From contig NZ_JAPEOX010000002.1 of the NCBI RefSeq assembly GCF_026340675.1, positions 1,302,001 to 1,366,000 of the forward strand: 64,000 nucleotides of DNA. The letters run 5' to 3'. A program made the position numbers and the translations under genes. Each line of letters starts with the position of its first letter. The stretch's first letter is position 1. This document shows positions 41,788 to 51,224 of the stretch, piece by piece. Source of the stretch: Streptomyces sp. NBC_01264 (GTDB lineage: Bacteria; Actinomycetota; Actinomycetes; Streptomycetales; Streptomycetaceae). Below the pieces are notes generated by a model. It saw only the letters and a list, made by a program, of their open reading frames with translations, searched no databases and had not been told where the DNA came from.

Positions 41788-42578
41788 CGCTCCGCGGCCG
41801 CCCGGAAGGCGGCGGCCGTGTGCGCGTCCGCCGGGTGCATCGTCTCCAGGGACAGTTCGGCCACCGTGATGTCGGTGGCCGCACCGAAGGTGGTGATCGT
41901 GCTGAAGAGCTTCAGCTCCGTGCCGAGCGCGCGGATCCGGATCGACGCGACGATGGTGTCCGAGAGCTCCTGGCAGTCCTTCGCCGTGCGCCGGCCGTAT
42001 CTCGTCACCTCCTCGTACAGCTCGCGCAGGCTCTCCCGCCCCGAGTACACCGACTGGCGGTAGAGCCGCCCGAGCAGATGGCTGCGCCACTCCTCGACGT
42101 TCACGACCTGACGGGCCAGCCCCTCGGGGTGCAGGCAGACCCGCATGACGTTGACCGGAGGGACGAGCAGGTCGGGCGAGACTTCCGCCAGCAGCAGTTC
42201 GGCGCCGAGGTTCATCGCGACGATGTCCTCGTCGGCGTCGACGGCGAGTGCCGGGTAGGGGGCGTGGGCGGTGATCAGCCGGTCGACCGCTTCCCGCACC
42301 ACCTTCAGCCTTGGGGCCTCGAGGGGGGTCTCCTGGTAGAGCGGGGAGTATCCGGCCGACACCAGCAGGGTGTTGCGCTGCCGGAGCGGGATCTCCAGGC
42401 CGTCCGCCAGCCTGTGGAGCAGTGACCGGCTGGGCCGGGACCGCCCGGTTTCGACGAAACTGAGATGACGTGCCGAGGTCTCGACCTGAAGGGCGAGCTC
42501 ATGCTGACTGATCTTCCTTCGTCGGCGCCACTCACGTAAGAGGGAGCCAACTCCGCCTTCTGTAATGGGCAATGTCAT
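41739..42578 (-). CDS. XRE-family regulator with MmyB-like ligand domain
   Basis: A 279-aa protein: an N-terminal HTH at ~10-65 (RRRRKISQHELALQVETSARHLSFVETGRSRPS) and a C-terminal PAS-like MmyB domain (DIVAMNLGAELLL, VEEWRSHLLGRLYRQ). MmyB-type regulators often bind fatty or acyl ligands. The ATG at 42578 is where homology begins. The 3' end is antisense to the hydrolase gene's tail, so transcription of one may dampen the other. Probable local regulator at the right cluster edge. Confidence 0.82.
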   Translation of the reverse strand: MTLPITEGGVGSLLREWRRRRKISQHELALQVETSARHLSFVETGRSRPSRSLLHRLADGLEIPLRQRNTLLVSAGYSPLYQETPLEAPRLKVVREAVDRLITAHAPYPALAVDADEDIVAMNLGAELLLAEVSPDLLVPPVNVMRVCLHPEGLARQVVNVEEWRSHLLGRLYRQSVYSGRESLRELYEEVTRYGRRTAKDCQELSDTIVASIRIRALGTELKLFSTITTFGAATDITVAELSLETMHPADAHTAAAFRAAAERQPDRKDRMSLLSRSA

Positions 42579-42836
42579 GCTGGGAGCATAACGGGCCAGG
42601 ATCCGCGCGGGCTGACGCGCGCGCCACGATCCCGTCAGCACCAGCCCCCGCCCGGGGTGATGACATGCCTGCGACGCCCTTCTCGCGATAGCCCAGAACC
42701 GGCCGACCTGCGCGCCGAACCGACCGCCGTTCGCCTGGTGTACGCACCGGCGTCACGTCAGGCTCCCTTACCGGGCCCCCGGACGCGCTGTGCTGGGGTA
42801 CTCAGCCACCCCTCAACCACGGAGGTCGTTCGCGCC

Positions 42837-44903
42837 ATGGCAGAACTGAATCGTCGGCGTTTCCTGCAGCTCGCGGGCGGAACCACGGCCCTGACGATGC
42901 TGGGCGAGAGCATCGCCCGTGCCGCCGCGATCCCCGCGCAGGGGACCACCGGCTCCATCGCGGACGTCGAGCACATCGTGGTGCTCATGCAGGAGAACCG
43001 TTCCTTCGACCACTACTTCGGCGCGATGCGCGGTGTCCGCGGCTTCGGCGACCCGCGCCCGGTGACCCTGCCCAGCGGCAAGTCCGTCTTCCACCAGTCC
43101 GACGGCACGAAGGAGACGCTCCCCTTCCGGCCGCCGTCCGAGGACCTCGGCATGGAGTTCCTCCAAGGTCTCAACCACGACTGGGCGGGCGGACAGAGCG
43201 CCTTCAACAAGGGTAAGTACGACAACTGGGTGCCCGCCAAGACGCCGACCACCATGGCGCACCTGACGCGCGACGACATCCCGTTCCACTACGCCCTCGC
43301 GGACGCCTTCACCATCTGCGACGCCTACCACTGCTCGTTCATCGGCTCCACCGACCCCAACCGCTACTACCTCTGGTCGGGCCACACCGGCAACGACGGC
43401 AAAGGCGGCGGCCCGGTCCTCAACAACGCCGAAGCCGGGTACGGCTGGACCACCTACCCGGAGCGCCTGGAGGCGGCCGGAGTCTCCTGGAAGGTCTACC
43501 AGGACATCGGCGACGGCCTCGACGCCGCCAGCTCCTGGGGCTGGATCGACGACGCGTACCGCGGCAACTACGGCGACAACTCGCTGCTGTACTTCAACAA
43601 CTACCGGGGCGCCCAGCCCGGCAGCGCCCTGTACGAGAAGGCCCGTACGGGCACCGACGCCGCGGCGGGCGAGGGCTACTTCGACAAGCTGCGCGCGGAC
43701 GTCGTGGGCGGCAACCTCCCGCAGATCTCCTGGATAGCCGCACCCGAAGCCTTCAGCGAGCACTCCAACTGGCCCTCCAAATACGGCGCCTGGTACATCT
43801 CCCAGGTCCTGGACGCCCTCACCGCCGACCCCGACGTGTGGGCGAAGACGGCCCTCTTCATCACCTACGACGAGAACGACGGCTTCTTCGACCACATCGT
43901 CCCGCCGTACGCCCCCGCCAGTGCGGCGCAGGGCCTGTCGACCACGCCCACCGCCCTGGACGTGTTCCCCGGCAAGGCCGGTTACGTGGCCGGACCCTAC
44001 GGCCTGGGCCCGCGCGTGCCGATGCTCGTCGTCTCCCCCTGGAGCACCGGCGGCTACGCCTGCTCCGAGACCTTCGACCACACCTCGGTCATCCGCTTCA
44101 TGGAGCAGCGCTTCGGCGTCCACGAGCCCAACATCTCGCCCTGGCGCCGTGCCGTCTGCGGCGACCTCACCTCCGCCTTCGACTTCGGCCGCAAGGACAC
44201 CTCCCCGGCCCCGCTGCCCGACACCGACGGCTGGTTCCCACCGGACCGCGAGCGCCACCCCGACTTCCGGGCCACCCCGCCGGCCCAGGGGGTCATGCCG
44301 CGCCAGGAGAAGGGTCTGCGCCGCACGCGCGCGCTCAAGTACGCCCCGTACGTGGACGGCGCCGCGCTCGTCTCCGACGGCAGGTTCCGGCTGACGTTCA
44401 GCGGTGGCCCGGAGCTGGGCGCGCAGTTCTACGTCACCTCCGGCAACCGCACCGACGCCCCCTGGACCTACACCACCGAGGCCGGCAAGTCGATCGCGGA
44501 CACCTGGAACACCGCCTATTCGGCCGGGTCCACCGATCTGACCGTGCACGGCCCCAACGGCTTCCTGCGCGGCTTCCGCAACCCCGGCACCACCCCCGGC
44601 CCCGAGGTCACCGCCCGCCACGACGCCGCGACGGGGAACCTGGACCTCACCCTCACCAACGCGGGCGCCACCACCGCCACCCTGACCCTCACCAACGCCT
44701 ACGGCGGCGGCCCCAAGCGCCTCAAGGTCGCCAAGGGCGCCACCGTCCGGCACACGGTCTCTCTGAAGAACACCCGCCGCTGGTACGACGTGACGGTCAC
44801 CGCGGCCGGCACTCCGGGCTTCCTGCGCCGCTTCGCGGGCACGGTGGAGACCGGCCGGGCGGGCCTGTCCGACCCGGCGATCCTGACAGAGCACTCCTCC
44901 TGA
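42837..44903 (+). CDS. Tat-exported phosphocholine-type phospholipase C
   Basis: A 688-aa secreted enzyme. A twin-arginine signal (NRRRFLQLAGG) starts at residue ~5. Catalytic-domain hallmarks of the phospholipase C/acid phosphatase family follow (VVLMQENRSFDHYFG, STDPNRYYLWSGH, TYDENDGFFDHIVPP), and two C-terminal beta domains (DUF756 type) with RLTFSGGPELGAQFYV and NLDLTLTNAG. GGAGG precedes the ATG at 42837. It hydrolyses phospholipids outside the cell; expected to be phosphate-regulated, though I did not identify a PHO box. Not part of the azoxy pathway. Confidence 0.92.
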   Translation: MAELNRRRFLQLAGGTTALTMLGESIARAAAIPAQGTTGSIADVEHIVVLMQENRSFDHYFGAMRGVRGFGDPRPVTLPSGKSVFHQSDGTKETLPFRPPSEDLGMEFLQGLNHDWAGGQSAFNKGKYDNWVPAKTPTTMAHLTRDDIPFHYALADAFTICDAYHCSFIGSTDPNRYYLWSGHTGNDGKGGGPVLNNAEAGYGWTTYPERLEAAGVSWKVYQDIGDGLDAASSWGWIDDAYRGNYGDNSLLYFNNYRGAQPGSALYEKARTGTDAAAGEGYFDKLRADVVGGNLPQISWIAAPEAFSEHSNWPSKYGAWYISQVLDALTADPDVWAKTALFITYDENDGFFDHIVPPYAPASAAQGLSTTPTALDVFPGKAGYVAGPYGLGPRVPMLVVSPWSTGGYACSETFDHTSVIRFMEQRFGVHEPNISPWRRAVCGDLTSAFDFGRKDTSPAPLPDTDGWFPPDRERHPDFRATPPAQGVMPRQEKGLRRTRALKYAPYVDGAALVSDGRFRLTFSGGPELGAQFYVTSGNRTDAPWTYTTEAGKSIADTWNTAYSAGSTDLTVHGPNGFLRGFRNPGTTPGPEVTARHDAATGNLDLTLTNAGATTATLTLTNAYGGGPKRLKVAKGATVRHTVSLKNTRRWYDVTVTAAGTPGFLRRFAGTVETGRAGLSDPAILTEHSS

Positions 44904-44920
44904 CGGCACCCGTCCCGCGC

Positions 44921-44963
44921 AGTGCCCGCGGGGCCGCCTCCCCAGGCGGCCCCGCGGGCACTT
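44921..44963 (+). terminator. Intrinsic terminator after the phospholipase gene
   Basis: A perfect 19-base stem (44921-44939 with 44944-44962) around a CCCC loop, followed by T. It begins 18 bases past the stop codon. Confidence 0.85.
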
Positions 44964-45096
44964 CGCCCTGTGGCGGCGATCGGCCGAACTCGACGACCCG
45001 TCCGGCACCACCCGCCCGGTTGACCGCCGCGAGCCCGGCGGGCTGATGAAATGCCCTCTACGGCAGAGGGCGGCGGGTGGCGGGCGGAGGAGGCAC

Positions 45097-46290
45097 GTGT
45101 CGGAACAGCGCGGACCGGGCGCACCGGAGGCGCGGCTGCGCTCCATGGAGGAGGCCCTGGAGCAGATCGGCACCTCCCCCGACGAGCGGCAGACCTGCCG
45201 GGAGCTGGCCGCGTTCCTGCTCCGCACCCTGTCCGACACCGCGGCCGTGGACCTGATCCGCCCCGGCGCCCGCGTCGAACGCGTGGCGGCGGCCGGTGCG
45301 ACGGACCTCCTGGAAGGTTCCGCCGTCGAAAGCGCCCCGCTGGTCCGGGCCCTGGACCGCGACCATCACCTGGAGACCTGGGCCACGGGCTCCGGGGCCG
45401 CCCGAACCTACGCCGCCTCGGTACCCGTGACCGCCCGGGGCGAGCTGTACGGCAGGCTCCTGACCGTCCGCACGCGGGCGGAGTACGGGGACCACGAGCT
45501 GGCGACCCTGCACTTCGCGGCGCGCCTGGCCGCCATCCACCTCGGTCACGCCCGGCGCCTCGCGGCGACCGAGAAGACCGCGCTGGACCTGCAGCGCGCC
45601 CTGGTCGCGGAACCCGGCCGGCCCCACCCCAACCTGGAGATCGCCAGCCGCTACCTGCCCGTCGGGGACCGCGCCCTGGTCGGCGGCGACTGGTTCGAGA
45701 CGATCCGCCTGCACTTCGGCCGCACCCTCCTCGCCGTCGGGGACGTGATGGGGCACGGCCTGGAGGCCGCGGTCGACATGAACGCGTACCGCTCCGTGCT
45801 GCGCGAGGTCGCCTCCACCGATCTCGCCCCGCACCGGGTACTGCGCCAGCTCGACTCCATGTCCGCGTCGGACGACACCCGCAGGCCCGCGACCTGCCTG
45901 CTCGTGCGCATCGATCCGGCCCGGGGCATGGCCCTCTACTCCAGCGCGGGGCACCTGCCGCCCGCCCTCTTCACCGGCGACGGCACGGGCGAACTCCTGG
46001 ACGTACCGGTCGGCCCACCGCTGGGCACCGGCCTCGGCGGCTACGAGGCCCTCGCCCGGCCGCTCACCCCCGACCAGACCCTGCTCCTCTACACGGACGG
46101 CCTGGTGGAACGGCGCAGCGAGGACATCGACACCTCCCTCGCCCGGCTCGCCGCCCTGCGCCTGGGCTCCCGTACGAGCCTGACGGAGGTGGTGGACGCG
46201 GTCTGCGCCGGCCTGGACGCCCAACACGCCGAGGACGACGTGGCCGTACTGGCCGCACGCCTGCGCCCCCGGCTCAGGGACCCGGAGTGA
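45097..46290 (+). CDS. GAF-PP2C (RsbU/SpoIIE-type) serine phosphatase
   Basis: A 397-aa protein: a GAF-like sensor at ~25-160 and a PPM/SpoIIE phosphatase domain at ~185-390 (YLPVGDRALVGGDWFE, GDVMGHGLEAAVDM, LLYTDGLVERR, EDDVAVLAARL), with the metal-binding Asp residues present. GGAGGAGGC precedes the GTG at 45097. Such enzymes dephosphorylate anti-sigma-factor antagonists in stress pathways. No kinase or antagonist lies beside it. Confidence 0.88.
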   Translation: MSEQRGPGAPEARLRSMEEALEQIGTSPDERQTCRELAAFLLRTLSDTAAVDLIRPGARVERVAAAGATDLLEGSAVESAPLVRALDRDHHLETWATGSGAARTYAASVPVTARGELYGRLLTVRTRAEYGDHELATLHFAARLAAIHLGHARRLAATEKTALDLQRALVAEPGRPHPNLEIASRYLPVGDRALVGGDWFETIRLHFGRTLLAVGDVMGHGLEAAVDMNAYRSVLREVASTDLAPHRVLRQLDSMSASDDTRRPATCLLVRIDPARGMALYSSAGHLPPALFTGDGTGELLDVPVGPPLGTGLGGYEALARPLTPDQTLLLYTDGLVERRSEDIDTSLARLAALRLGSRTSLTEVVDAVCAGLDAQHAEDDVAVLAARLRPRLRDPE

Positions 46291-46389
46291 GGGCTCCCCG
46301 GGTTCCGCTCGGGAGCACACGGCCCCGAACACACGAAAGGCCGCCTTCCCATTTCTGAGAAGACGACCTCCGACTCGCACGAAGCGAAG

Positions 46390-46463
<74 letters not shown>

Positions 46464-46581
46464 ATGTGCGTCTGATCTGGGGTTTCCCCCGTCTCGGCGG
46501 CACATGCAGAACATTACCCCACACCGGGGGGTGTCCATGCACCGGTTATCGGCGAGAAGGGGATGAAGCGAGGATGGAAGG

Positions 46582-47094
46582 GTGAACACACGGGATCGGG
46601 ACGACGAGGGGCGGGCGCGCAGCGCACGGCCCAGGGACGGGCTGGGCCGGCCGCTGCCCTACGGGGCGCAGGGGGTGGAGCGGCAGCCCGAGGGAGTGGT
46701 GCGCACGCCCGGGGAGACGGTGGCGCAGGCGCAGCTCCTGCTGGACGCCGGGATGCCCTTCCACGCGCACGAGGTGTTCGAGGACGCCTGGAAGTCCGGG
46801 CCCGGGGCCGAGGCGCCGCTGTGGCGGGCGCTGGCGCAGCTGGCGGTCGGCCTGACGCACTCCGCGCGCGGCAACGCGGTCGGCGGGGCCCGGCTGCTGC
46901 GCCGCGGAGCCCTTGCCCTGGCCGGGCCGGTCGCAGCAGCCGGGGCCGCCCCCGAGGCCGGGCCCCCGTACGGCATGGACATCCCGGGACTGGTCCGGTG
47001 GGCCCAGGAGCTGGCGGCTCGGGTGGAGGCCGGCGCGGCCGTAGACGCGGCGGCCGAGGCCCCGCACCTCACGGGCGGCCCCGGCCCAGCCTGA
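46582..47094 (+). CDS. DUF309 family protein
   Basis: A 170-aa protein with the DUF309 hallmark FHAHEVFEDAWK (residues ~60-71) followed by WRALAQLAVGLTHSARGN. A GTG start after GGAAGG. DUF309 proteins are small helical proteins with a metal-like HxxxE/W motif and unknown function. The N-terminal ~35 residues and C-terminus are disordered and Ala/Gly-rich. Confidence 0.82.
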   Translation: MNTRDRDDEGRARSARPRDGLGRPLPYGAQGVERQPEGVVRTPGETVAQAQLLLDAGMPFHAHEVFEDAWKSGPGAEAPLWRALAQLAVGLTHSARGNAVGGARLLRRGALALAGPVAAAGAAPEAGPPYGMDIPGLVRWAQELAARVEAGAAVDAAAEAPHLTGGPGPA

Positions 47095-47150
47095 GCGCGG
47101 GGCGGCGCAGCGGACTCCCCAGGTTGTCGCCGTCCGGCGCCCGGCCGGGG

Positions 47151-47540
47151 CTACGCCGGCTGGAGGAGGTCCCAGCGGTTGCCGTAGAGGTCCTGGAAGA
47201 CGGCGACCGAGCCGTACGGCTCGTGCCGCGGCTCCTCCAGGAAGCGGACGCCCTCCGCGGTCATCCGGGCGTGGTCGGCGGCGAAGTCGTCCGTGTAGAG
47301 GAAGAAGCCGACGCGGCCGCCCGTCTGGTCGCCCACGCGGGAGCGCTGGGCCTCGTCCTTGGCGCGGGCCAGCAGCAGTGCCGATTCCTTGGCGCCCGGC
47401 GGGCGCACCACGACCCAGCGGGAGCCGTCCGGGCGCGGGGTGTCCTCGGCGAGGTCGAAGCCGAGCGCGCGGGTGTAGAAGTCGATGGCCTCGTCGTAGT
47501 CGTGGACCACGAGGGCGGTGAGGGCGAGGTGGGAGGACAT
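47151..47540 (-). CDS. VOC/glyoxalase family protein
   Basis: A 129-aa single vicinal-oxygen-chelate protein with paired beta-alpha-beta-beta-beta units (LVVHDYDEAIDFYTRALGF, then VGFFLYTDDFAADHARM, FQDLYGNRWDLLQPA). Metal ligands of the His/Glu type are partly visible. Substrate unknown. It is 4 bases from the lutC stop but probably a separate housekeeping gene. Confidence 0.85.
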   Translation of the reverse strand: MSSHLALTALVVHDYDEAIDFYTRALGFDLAEDTPRPDGSRWVVVRPPGAKESALLLARAKDEAQRSRVGDQTGGRVGFFLYTDDFAADHARMTAEGVRFLEEPRHEPYGSVAVFQDLYGNRWDLLQPA

Positions 47541-47544
47541 GCCC

Positions 47545-48177
47545 TCATTGTGCGCCGAGGAGGACCACGTCCAGGATGCGGGGGCCGTGCACCCCCTCCA
47601 CCCGGTCCAGCTCGATGTCGCTGGTGGCGGAGGGGCCCGAGATCCAGGTCAGTGGGCGGGTGGGGTCCAGCAGCGGTAGTGCGCGGGGGACGGAGTCCAC
47701 CACCTGGCCGGGGACGCGGACCACGCAGACGTGGTGGTCCGGGATCAGGGTGATCCGGCGCCGTCCCTGCCCGGGTCCGCCGTCGAGGACGATCGTGCCG
47801 GTCTCGGCGATCGCCAGGGCGCAGCCGGTCACCACGCTGTCCACGGCGTCCAGTTGGTACGGGGTGGAGGCCGCGCGGTCGTGGATCCGGGTCGCGTCGA
47901 CGGCCGCCATCCAGTGCGGAGGCAGCCCGGGCGGTACCAGGACCGACTCGGAGCCCCGCTCGGCGAGGAGCCGCACCAGCAGCATGGCAATGCCGTCCTC
48001 GTCGACCCGGTGGACCTTCGCCCGGTACTCCGCGAGGTTCGCGGCGAGCAGGTCCACGTTCTCGGCCGGGGTGCGGACGCCGTGGACCTCGAGGTAGTCC
48101 CGGGGGATCCCGGTGTCCGGGCGCGGCTCCGGCAGGGCCCGGCGGATGCGGGCCAGGATCTGCTCCCTGGCGCTCAT
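47545..48177 (-). CDS. lutC: LutC-like lactate utilisation protein (LUD domain)
   Basis: A 210-aa LUD-domain protein (QILARIRRALPEP start, AETGTIVLDGG, PDHHVCVVRVPGQVVDSVP). Last gene of a three-gene lutABC operon for L-lactate oxidation to pyruvate; starts inside the lutB stop (ATGA at 48174-48177). Confidence 0.9.
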   Translation of the reverse strand: MSAREQILARIRRALPEPRPDTGIPRDYLEVHGVRTPAENVDLLAANLAEYRAKVHRVDEDGIAMLLVRLLAERGSESVLVPPGLPPHWMAAVDATRIHDRAASTPYQLDAVDSVVTGCALAIAETGTIVLDGGPGQGRRRITLIPDHHVCVVRVPGQVVDSVPRALPLLDPTRPLTWISGPSATSDIELDRVEGVHGPRILDVVLLGAQ

Positions 48178-49661
48178 GGGCGTGCCTCCTTCTCGCGCGC
48201 CGCCCACCAGTCGCGGAACGAGCGCTCCGGGAGCTCCGGCAGCTCCCTGCTGTCCGTCCAGGCCCGCCCCGGCCCCGGCAGCCGGCCCGGTCGCAGCCGG
48301 CGGGCGCGGGCCAGCAGCCGCTCTCCCGCGCGCAGCGCCCCCGGGCGGTCGAGGAGGAGCCGGGCGGCCCGCATCGCGGCCCGTTCGGCGGTGTGGCCGT
48401 GGGCGGGGCGGATGCGGACCCGGATGCCCTCGCGGGTCACCGGGCCGCCCTGGACCACCCGTTCGCGCAGGTGGAGCAGGACTTCGGGGATGTCGATGGC
48501 GACCGGGCAGACCTCGTAGCAGGCCCCGCACAGGGTGGAGGCGTAGGGCAGGGTGGCGTCGATCTCGCTCCCGGTGCCCCGGAGCTGGGGGCTGAGGATG
48601 GCGCCGATCGGGCCGGGGTAGACGGAGCCGTAGGCGTGGCCGCCGGCGCGCTCGTACACCGGGCAGACGTTGAGGCAGGCCGAGCAGCGGATGCAGCGCA
48701 GGGCCTGGCGGCCCACCTCGTCGGCGAGGGTGTCGGTGCGGCCGTTGTCGAGCAGGACGAGGTGGAAGGCGGAGGGGCCGTCGCCGTCCGCCGCGTTCGA
48801 CGGACCCAGCCCGGTCCACATGGTCGTGTACGGGTTCATCCGCTCGGCCGTCGAGGAGCGGGGCAGGGTCTGGAGGAAGATCTCCAGGTCGCGGAAGGTC
48901 GGGATCACCTTCTCGATGCCGACCACCGAGATCAGGGTCTCGGGCAGGGTCAGGCACATCCGGCCGTTGCCCTCGGACTCGAAGACGACCAGGGTGCCGG
49001 TCTCGGCCACCATGAAGTTGGCTCCGGACAAGGCGACTTTGGCCCGCAGGAACTTCTCGCGCAGGTGCAGCCGGGCGGCTTCGGCGAGCTCGCGCGGGTC
49101 GTCGCCCAGTCCCTCGGGGGCCGGACGGCCCCAACCGCCCATCTCCGCGGCGAAGATCTCGCGGATCTCGCCGCGGTTGCGGTGGATGGCCGGGACCAGG
49201 ATGTGGGAGGGCCGGTCGTGGCCGAGCTGGACGATGAGCTCGGCGAGGTCGGTCTCGTACGCGGCGATCCCGGCCGCCTCCAGGGCCTCGTTGAGGCCGA
49301 TCTCCTGGGTGGCCATGGACTTGACCTTGACGACTTCCCGCTCCCCGGTGGCCCGGACCAGGTCCGTCACGATGCGGTTGGCCTCGTCGGCGTCGGCCGC
49401 CCAGTGGACGGTGCCGCCCGCGGCGGTGACGGCGGCCTCCAGCTGGAGCAGGTAGCGGTCGAGGTGCGCCAGGGTGTGGTCCTTGACCGCCTTGCCGGCC
49501 GCGCGCAGCCGGTCCCAGTCCTCCAGTTCGGCGACGGCCCGGGCCCGCTTGTCGCGGATCGTGTGCGTGGCGTGGCGGAGGTTGGCCCGCAGCACCTCGT
49601 CCCGTACGGCTTCGCGGGCCGCGTCGGGGAAGGCCGGCATGCCGAGGTACGTGCCCGTCAT
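48174..49661 (-). CDS. lutB: LutB-like iron-sulfur lactate oxidation subunit
   Basis: A 495-aa protein: an N-terminal LUD domain (VKVKSMATQEIGLNEALE, GANFMVAETGTLVVFE) and a C-terminal ferredoxin part with CIRCSACLNVCPVY and CGACYEVCPV clusters. Overlaps lutA and lutC by 4 bases each. Part of the LutABC complex that oxidises L-lactate. Confidence 0.92.
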   Translation of the reverse strand: MTGTYLGMPAFPDAAREAVRDEVLRANLRHATHTIRDKRARAVAELEDWDRLRAAGKAVKDHTLAHLDRYLLQLEAAVTAAGGTVHWAADADEANRIVTDLVRATGEREVVKVKSMATQEIGLNEALEAAGIAAYETDLAELIVQLGHDRPSHILVPAIHRNRGEIREIFAAEMGGWGRPAPEGLGDDPRELAEAARLHLREKFLRAKVALSGANFMVAETGTLVVFESEGNGRMCLTLPETLISVVGIEKVIPTFRDLEIFLQTLPRSSTAERMNPYTTMWTGLGPSNAADGDGPSAFHLVLLDNGRTDTLADEVGRQALRCIRCSACLNVCPVYERAGGHAYGSVYPGPIGAILSPQLRGTGSEIDATLPYASTLCGACYEVCPVAIDIPEVLLHLRERVVQGGPVTREGIRVRIRPAHGHTAERAAMRAARLLLDRPGALRAGERLLARARRLRPGRLPGPGRAWTDSRELPELPERSFRDWWAAREKEARP

Positions 49662-50413
49662 ACGAGTGGTTCCTCCTCCGTCGCGGCCAGGATCTCGGCG
49701 AGGTGCAGGGCCCGCAGCGGGGCGGCCCGGCGGCGCAGGATGCCGTCGAGGTGGGCGAGGCAGGAGTTGTCGGCCCCGCACAGCACCTCGGCGCCGGTGG
49801 ACAGCGCGTGGGCGGTCTTGTCGGTGCCCATCACGGCCGATACGTCGGGGTTCTTGACGGCGAAGGTCCCGCCGAAGCCGCAGCACTCCTCGGCGCCGGG
49901 CAGTTCGCGCAGCTCCAGACCGCGTACGGCGGCCAGCAGCCGCCGGGGCCGGTCCCCCAGCCCGAGGCCCCGCAGGCCGTGGCAGGACGGGTGGTAGGTG
50001 ACGGTGTGCGGGAAGTACGCGCCGACGTCCGTCACCCCGAGGACGTCGACCAGGAACTCCGTGAGCTCGTACACGCGCGGTACGAGGTCCTCGGCCAGCG
50101 CGGCCAGGGCGGGCCCCCGGCCCTCGGCCTCGGCCGCGCGCCCGATCCGGGGGTAGTGGGCGCGGACCATGGCGGCGCAGGAACCGGACGGGGTGACCAC
50201 GTACGGGTACCCGGCGAAGGCCTCGGCGGTACGCCGGACCAGTGGTTCGGCCTCGCGCCGGTAGCCGGTGTTGTACTGCGGCTGCCCGCAGCAGCTCTGC
50301 GCGGCGGGGAAGTCCACGGTGACCCCGAGCCGCTCCAGGAGGCGGACCACGGCGATGCCGGTGCGCGGGTAGAGCGCGTCGTTGACGCAGGTGACGAACA
50401 GGGCGGCGCGCAT
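49658..50413 (-). CDS. lutA: LutA-like (Fe-S)-binding lactate oxidation subunit
   Basis: A 251-aa protein with two CCG-type cysteine motifs (QSCCGQPQYNTGY and EECCGFGGTFAVKNP) plus HPSCHGLRGLG, as in glycolate oxidase iron-sulfur subunits. The ATG at 50413 is used; a GTG three codons earlier is possible. First gene of lutABC, divergent from cobF. Confidence 0.92.
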   Translation of the reverse strand: MRAALFVTCVNDALYPRTGIAVVRLLERLGVTVDFPAAQSCCGQPQYNTGYRREAEPLVRRTAEAFAGYPYVVTPSGSCAAMVRAHYPRIGRAAEAEGRGPALAALAEDLVPRVYELTEFLVDVLGVTDVGAYFPHTVTYHPSCHGLRGLGLGDRPRRLLAAVRGLELRELPGAEECCGFGGTFAVKNPDVSAVMGTDKTAHALSTGAEVLCGADNSCLAHLDGILRRRAAPLRALHLAEILAATEEEPLV

Positions 50414-50431
50414 GATGGGCACAATAGCCCG

Positions 50432-51184
50432 GTGAAGAAGTTCTCAGTGATCGGCATAGGCGCGGGCGACCCGGACCATCTGACCCTCCAGGCGGTCAGG
50501 GCGATCGGCGCGGCGGACGCATTCCTCATCCTGGAGAAGGGCGAGGAGAAGGCGGATCTGACCGGGCTGCGGCGCGCGATGCTCGACGCGCACGCCCGCC
50601 CGGGACACCGGCTGGTGGAGGGCCGCGATCCCGACCGGGACCGGACCCCCTCCGACTACACCCCGACGGTGGACGGCTGGCGCAGCGCGCGGGCCGAGCT
50701 CTTCGAGCGGTTCATCGCCGAGGACCTCGCGGAGGGCGAGACGGGCGCGTTCCTGGTGTGGGGCGATCCCTCGCTCTACGACTCCACGCTCGCGATCCTC
50801 GACGAGGTGCTGGAGAAGGGCCGGGTCGCCTTCGAGCACGAGGTGGTGCCGGGCATCAGCAGCATCTCCTCGCTGCTGGCCCGCCACCGCACCACCCTGA
50901 ACCGGGTGGGCCGCCCGGTCCAGATCACCACCGGGCGCCGGCTCGCGGAGGGCTGGCCGGAGGGTGTGGACGACGTGGTGGTGATGCTGGACGCCCGGCA
51001 CGCCTTCACCGCCCACCTCGACCAGGACCTGTACATCTACTGGGGCGCGTACGTCGGCACGCCCGACGAGATCCTGGTCTCGGGGAAGCTGGCGGAGGTC
51101 GCCGGCCGGATCGAGGAGCTGCGTACCGAGGCCCGTGCCCGCAAGGGCTGGATCATGGACACGTACCTGCTCCGGCGCGACTGA
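50432..51184 (+). CDS. cobF: Precorrin-6A synthase (deacetylating)
   Basis: A 250-aa SAM-dependent tetrapyrrole methylase: VIGIGAGDPDHLTLQAV at the N-terminus, WGDPSLYDSTLAIL, and VPGISSISSLLARH. This arrangement fits CobF, which methylates C1 and removes the acetyl group in aerobic cobalamin synthesis. The GTG at 50432 follows the lutA start region by about 20 bases. A lone cob gene here links to the cobalamin riboswitch 6 kb away only thematically. Confidence 0.88.
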   Translation: MKKFSVIGIGAGDPDHLTLQAVRAIGAADAFLILEKGEEKADLTGLRRAMLDAHARPGHRLVEGRDPDRDRTPSDYTPTVDGWRSARAELFERFIAEDLAEGETGAFLVWGDPSLYDSTLAILDEVLEKGRVAFEHEVVPGISSISSLLARHRTTLNRVGRPVQITTGRRLAEGWPEGVDDVVVMLDARHAFTAHLDQDLYIYWGAYVGTPDEILVSGKLAEVAGRIEELRTEARARKGWIMDTYLLRRD

Positions 51185-51224
51185 GGCCGCACGCCTCGGC
51201 GCGGGTGGGCCTCGCGGGCAGGCC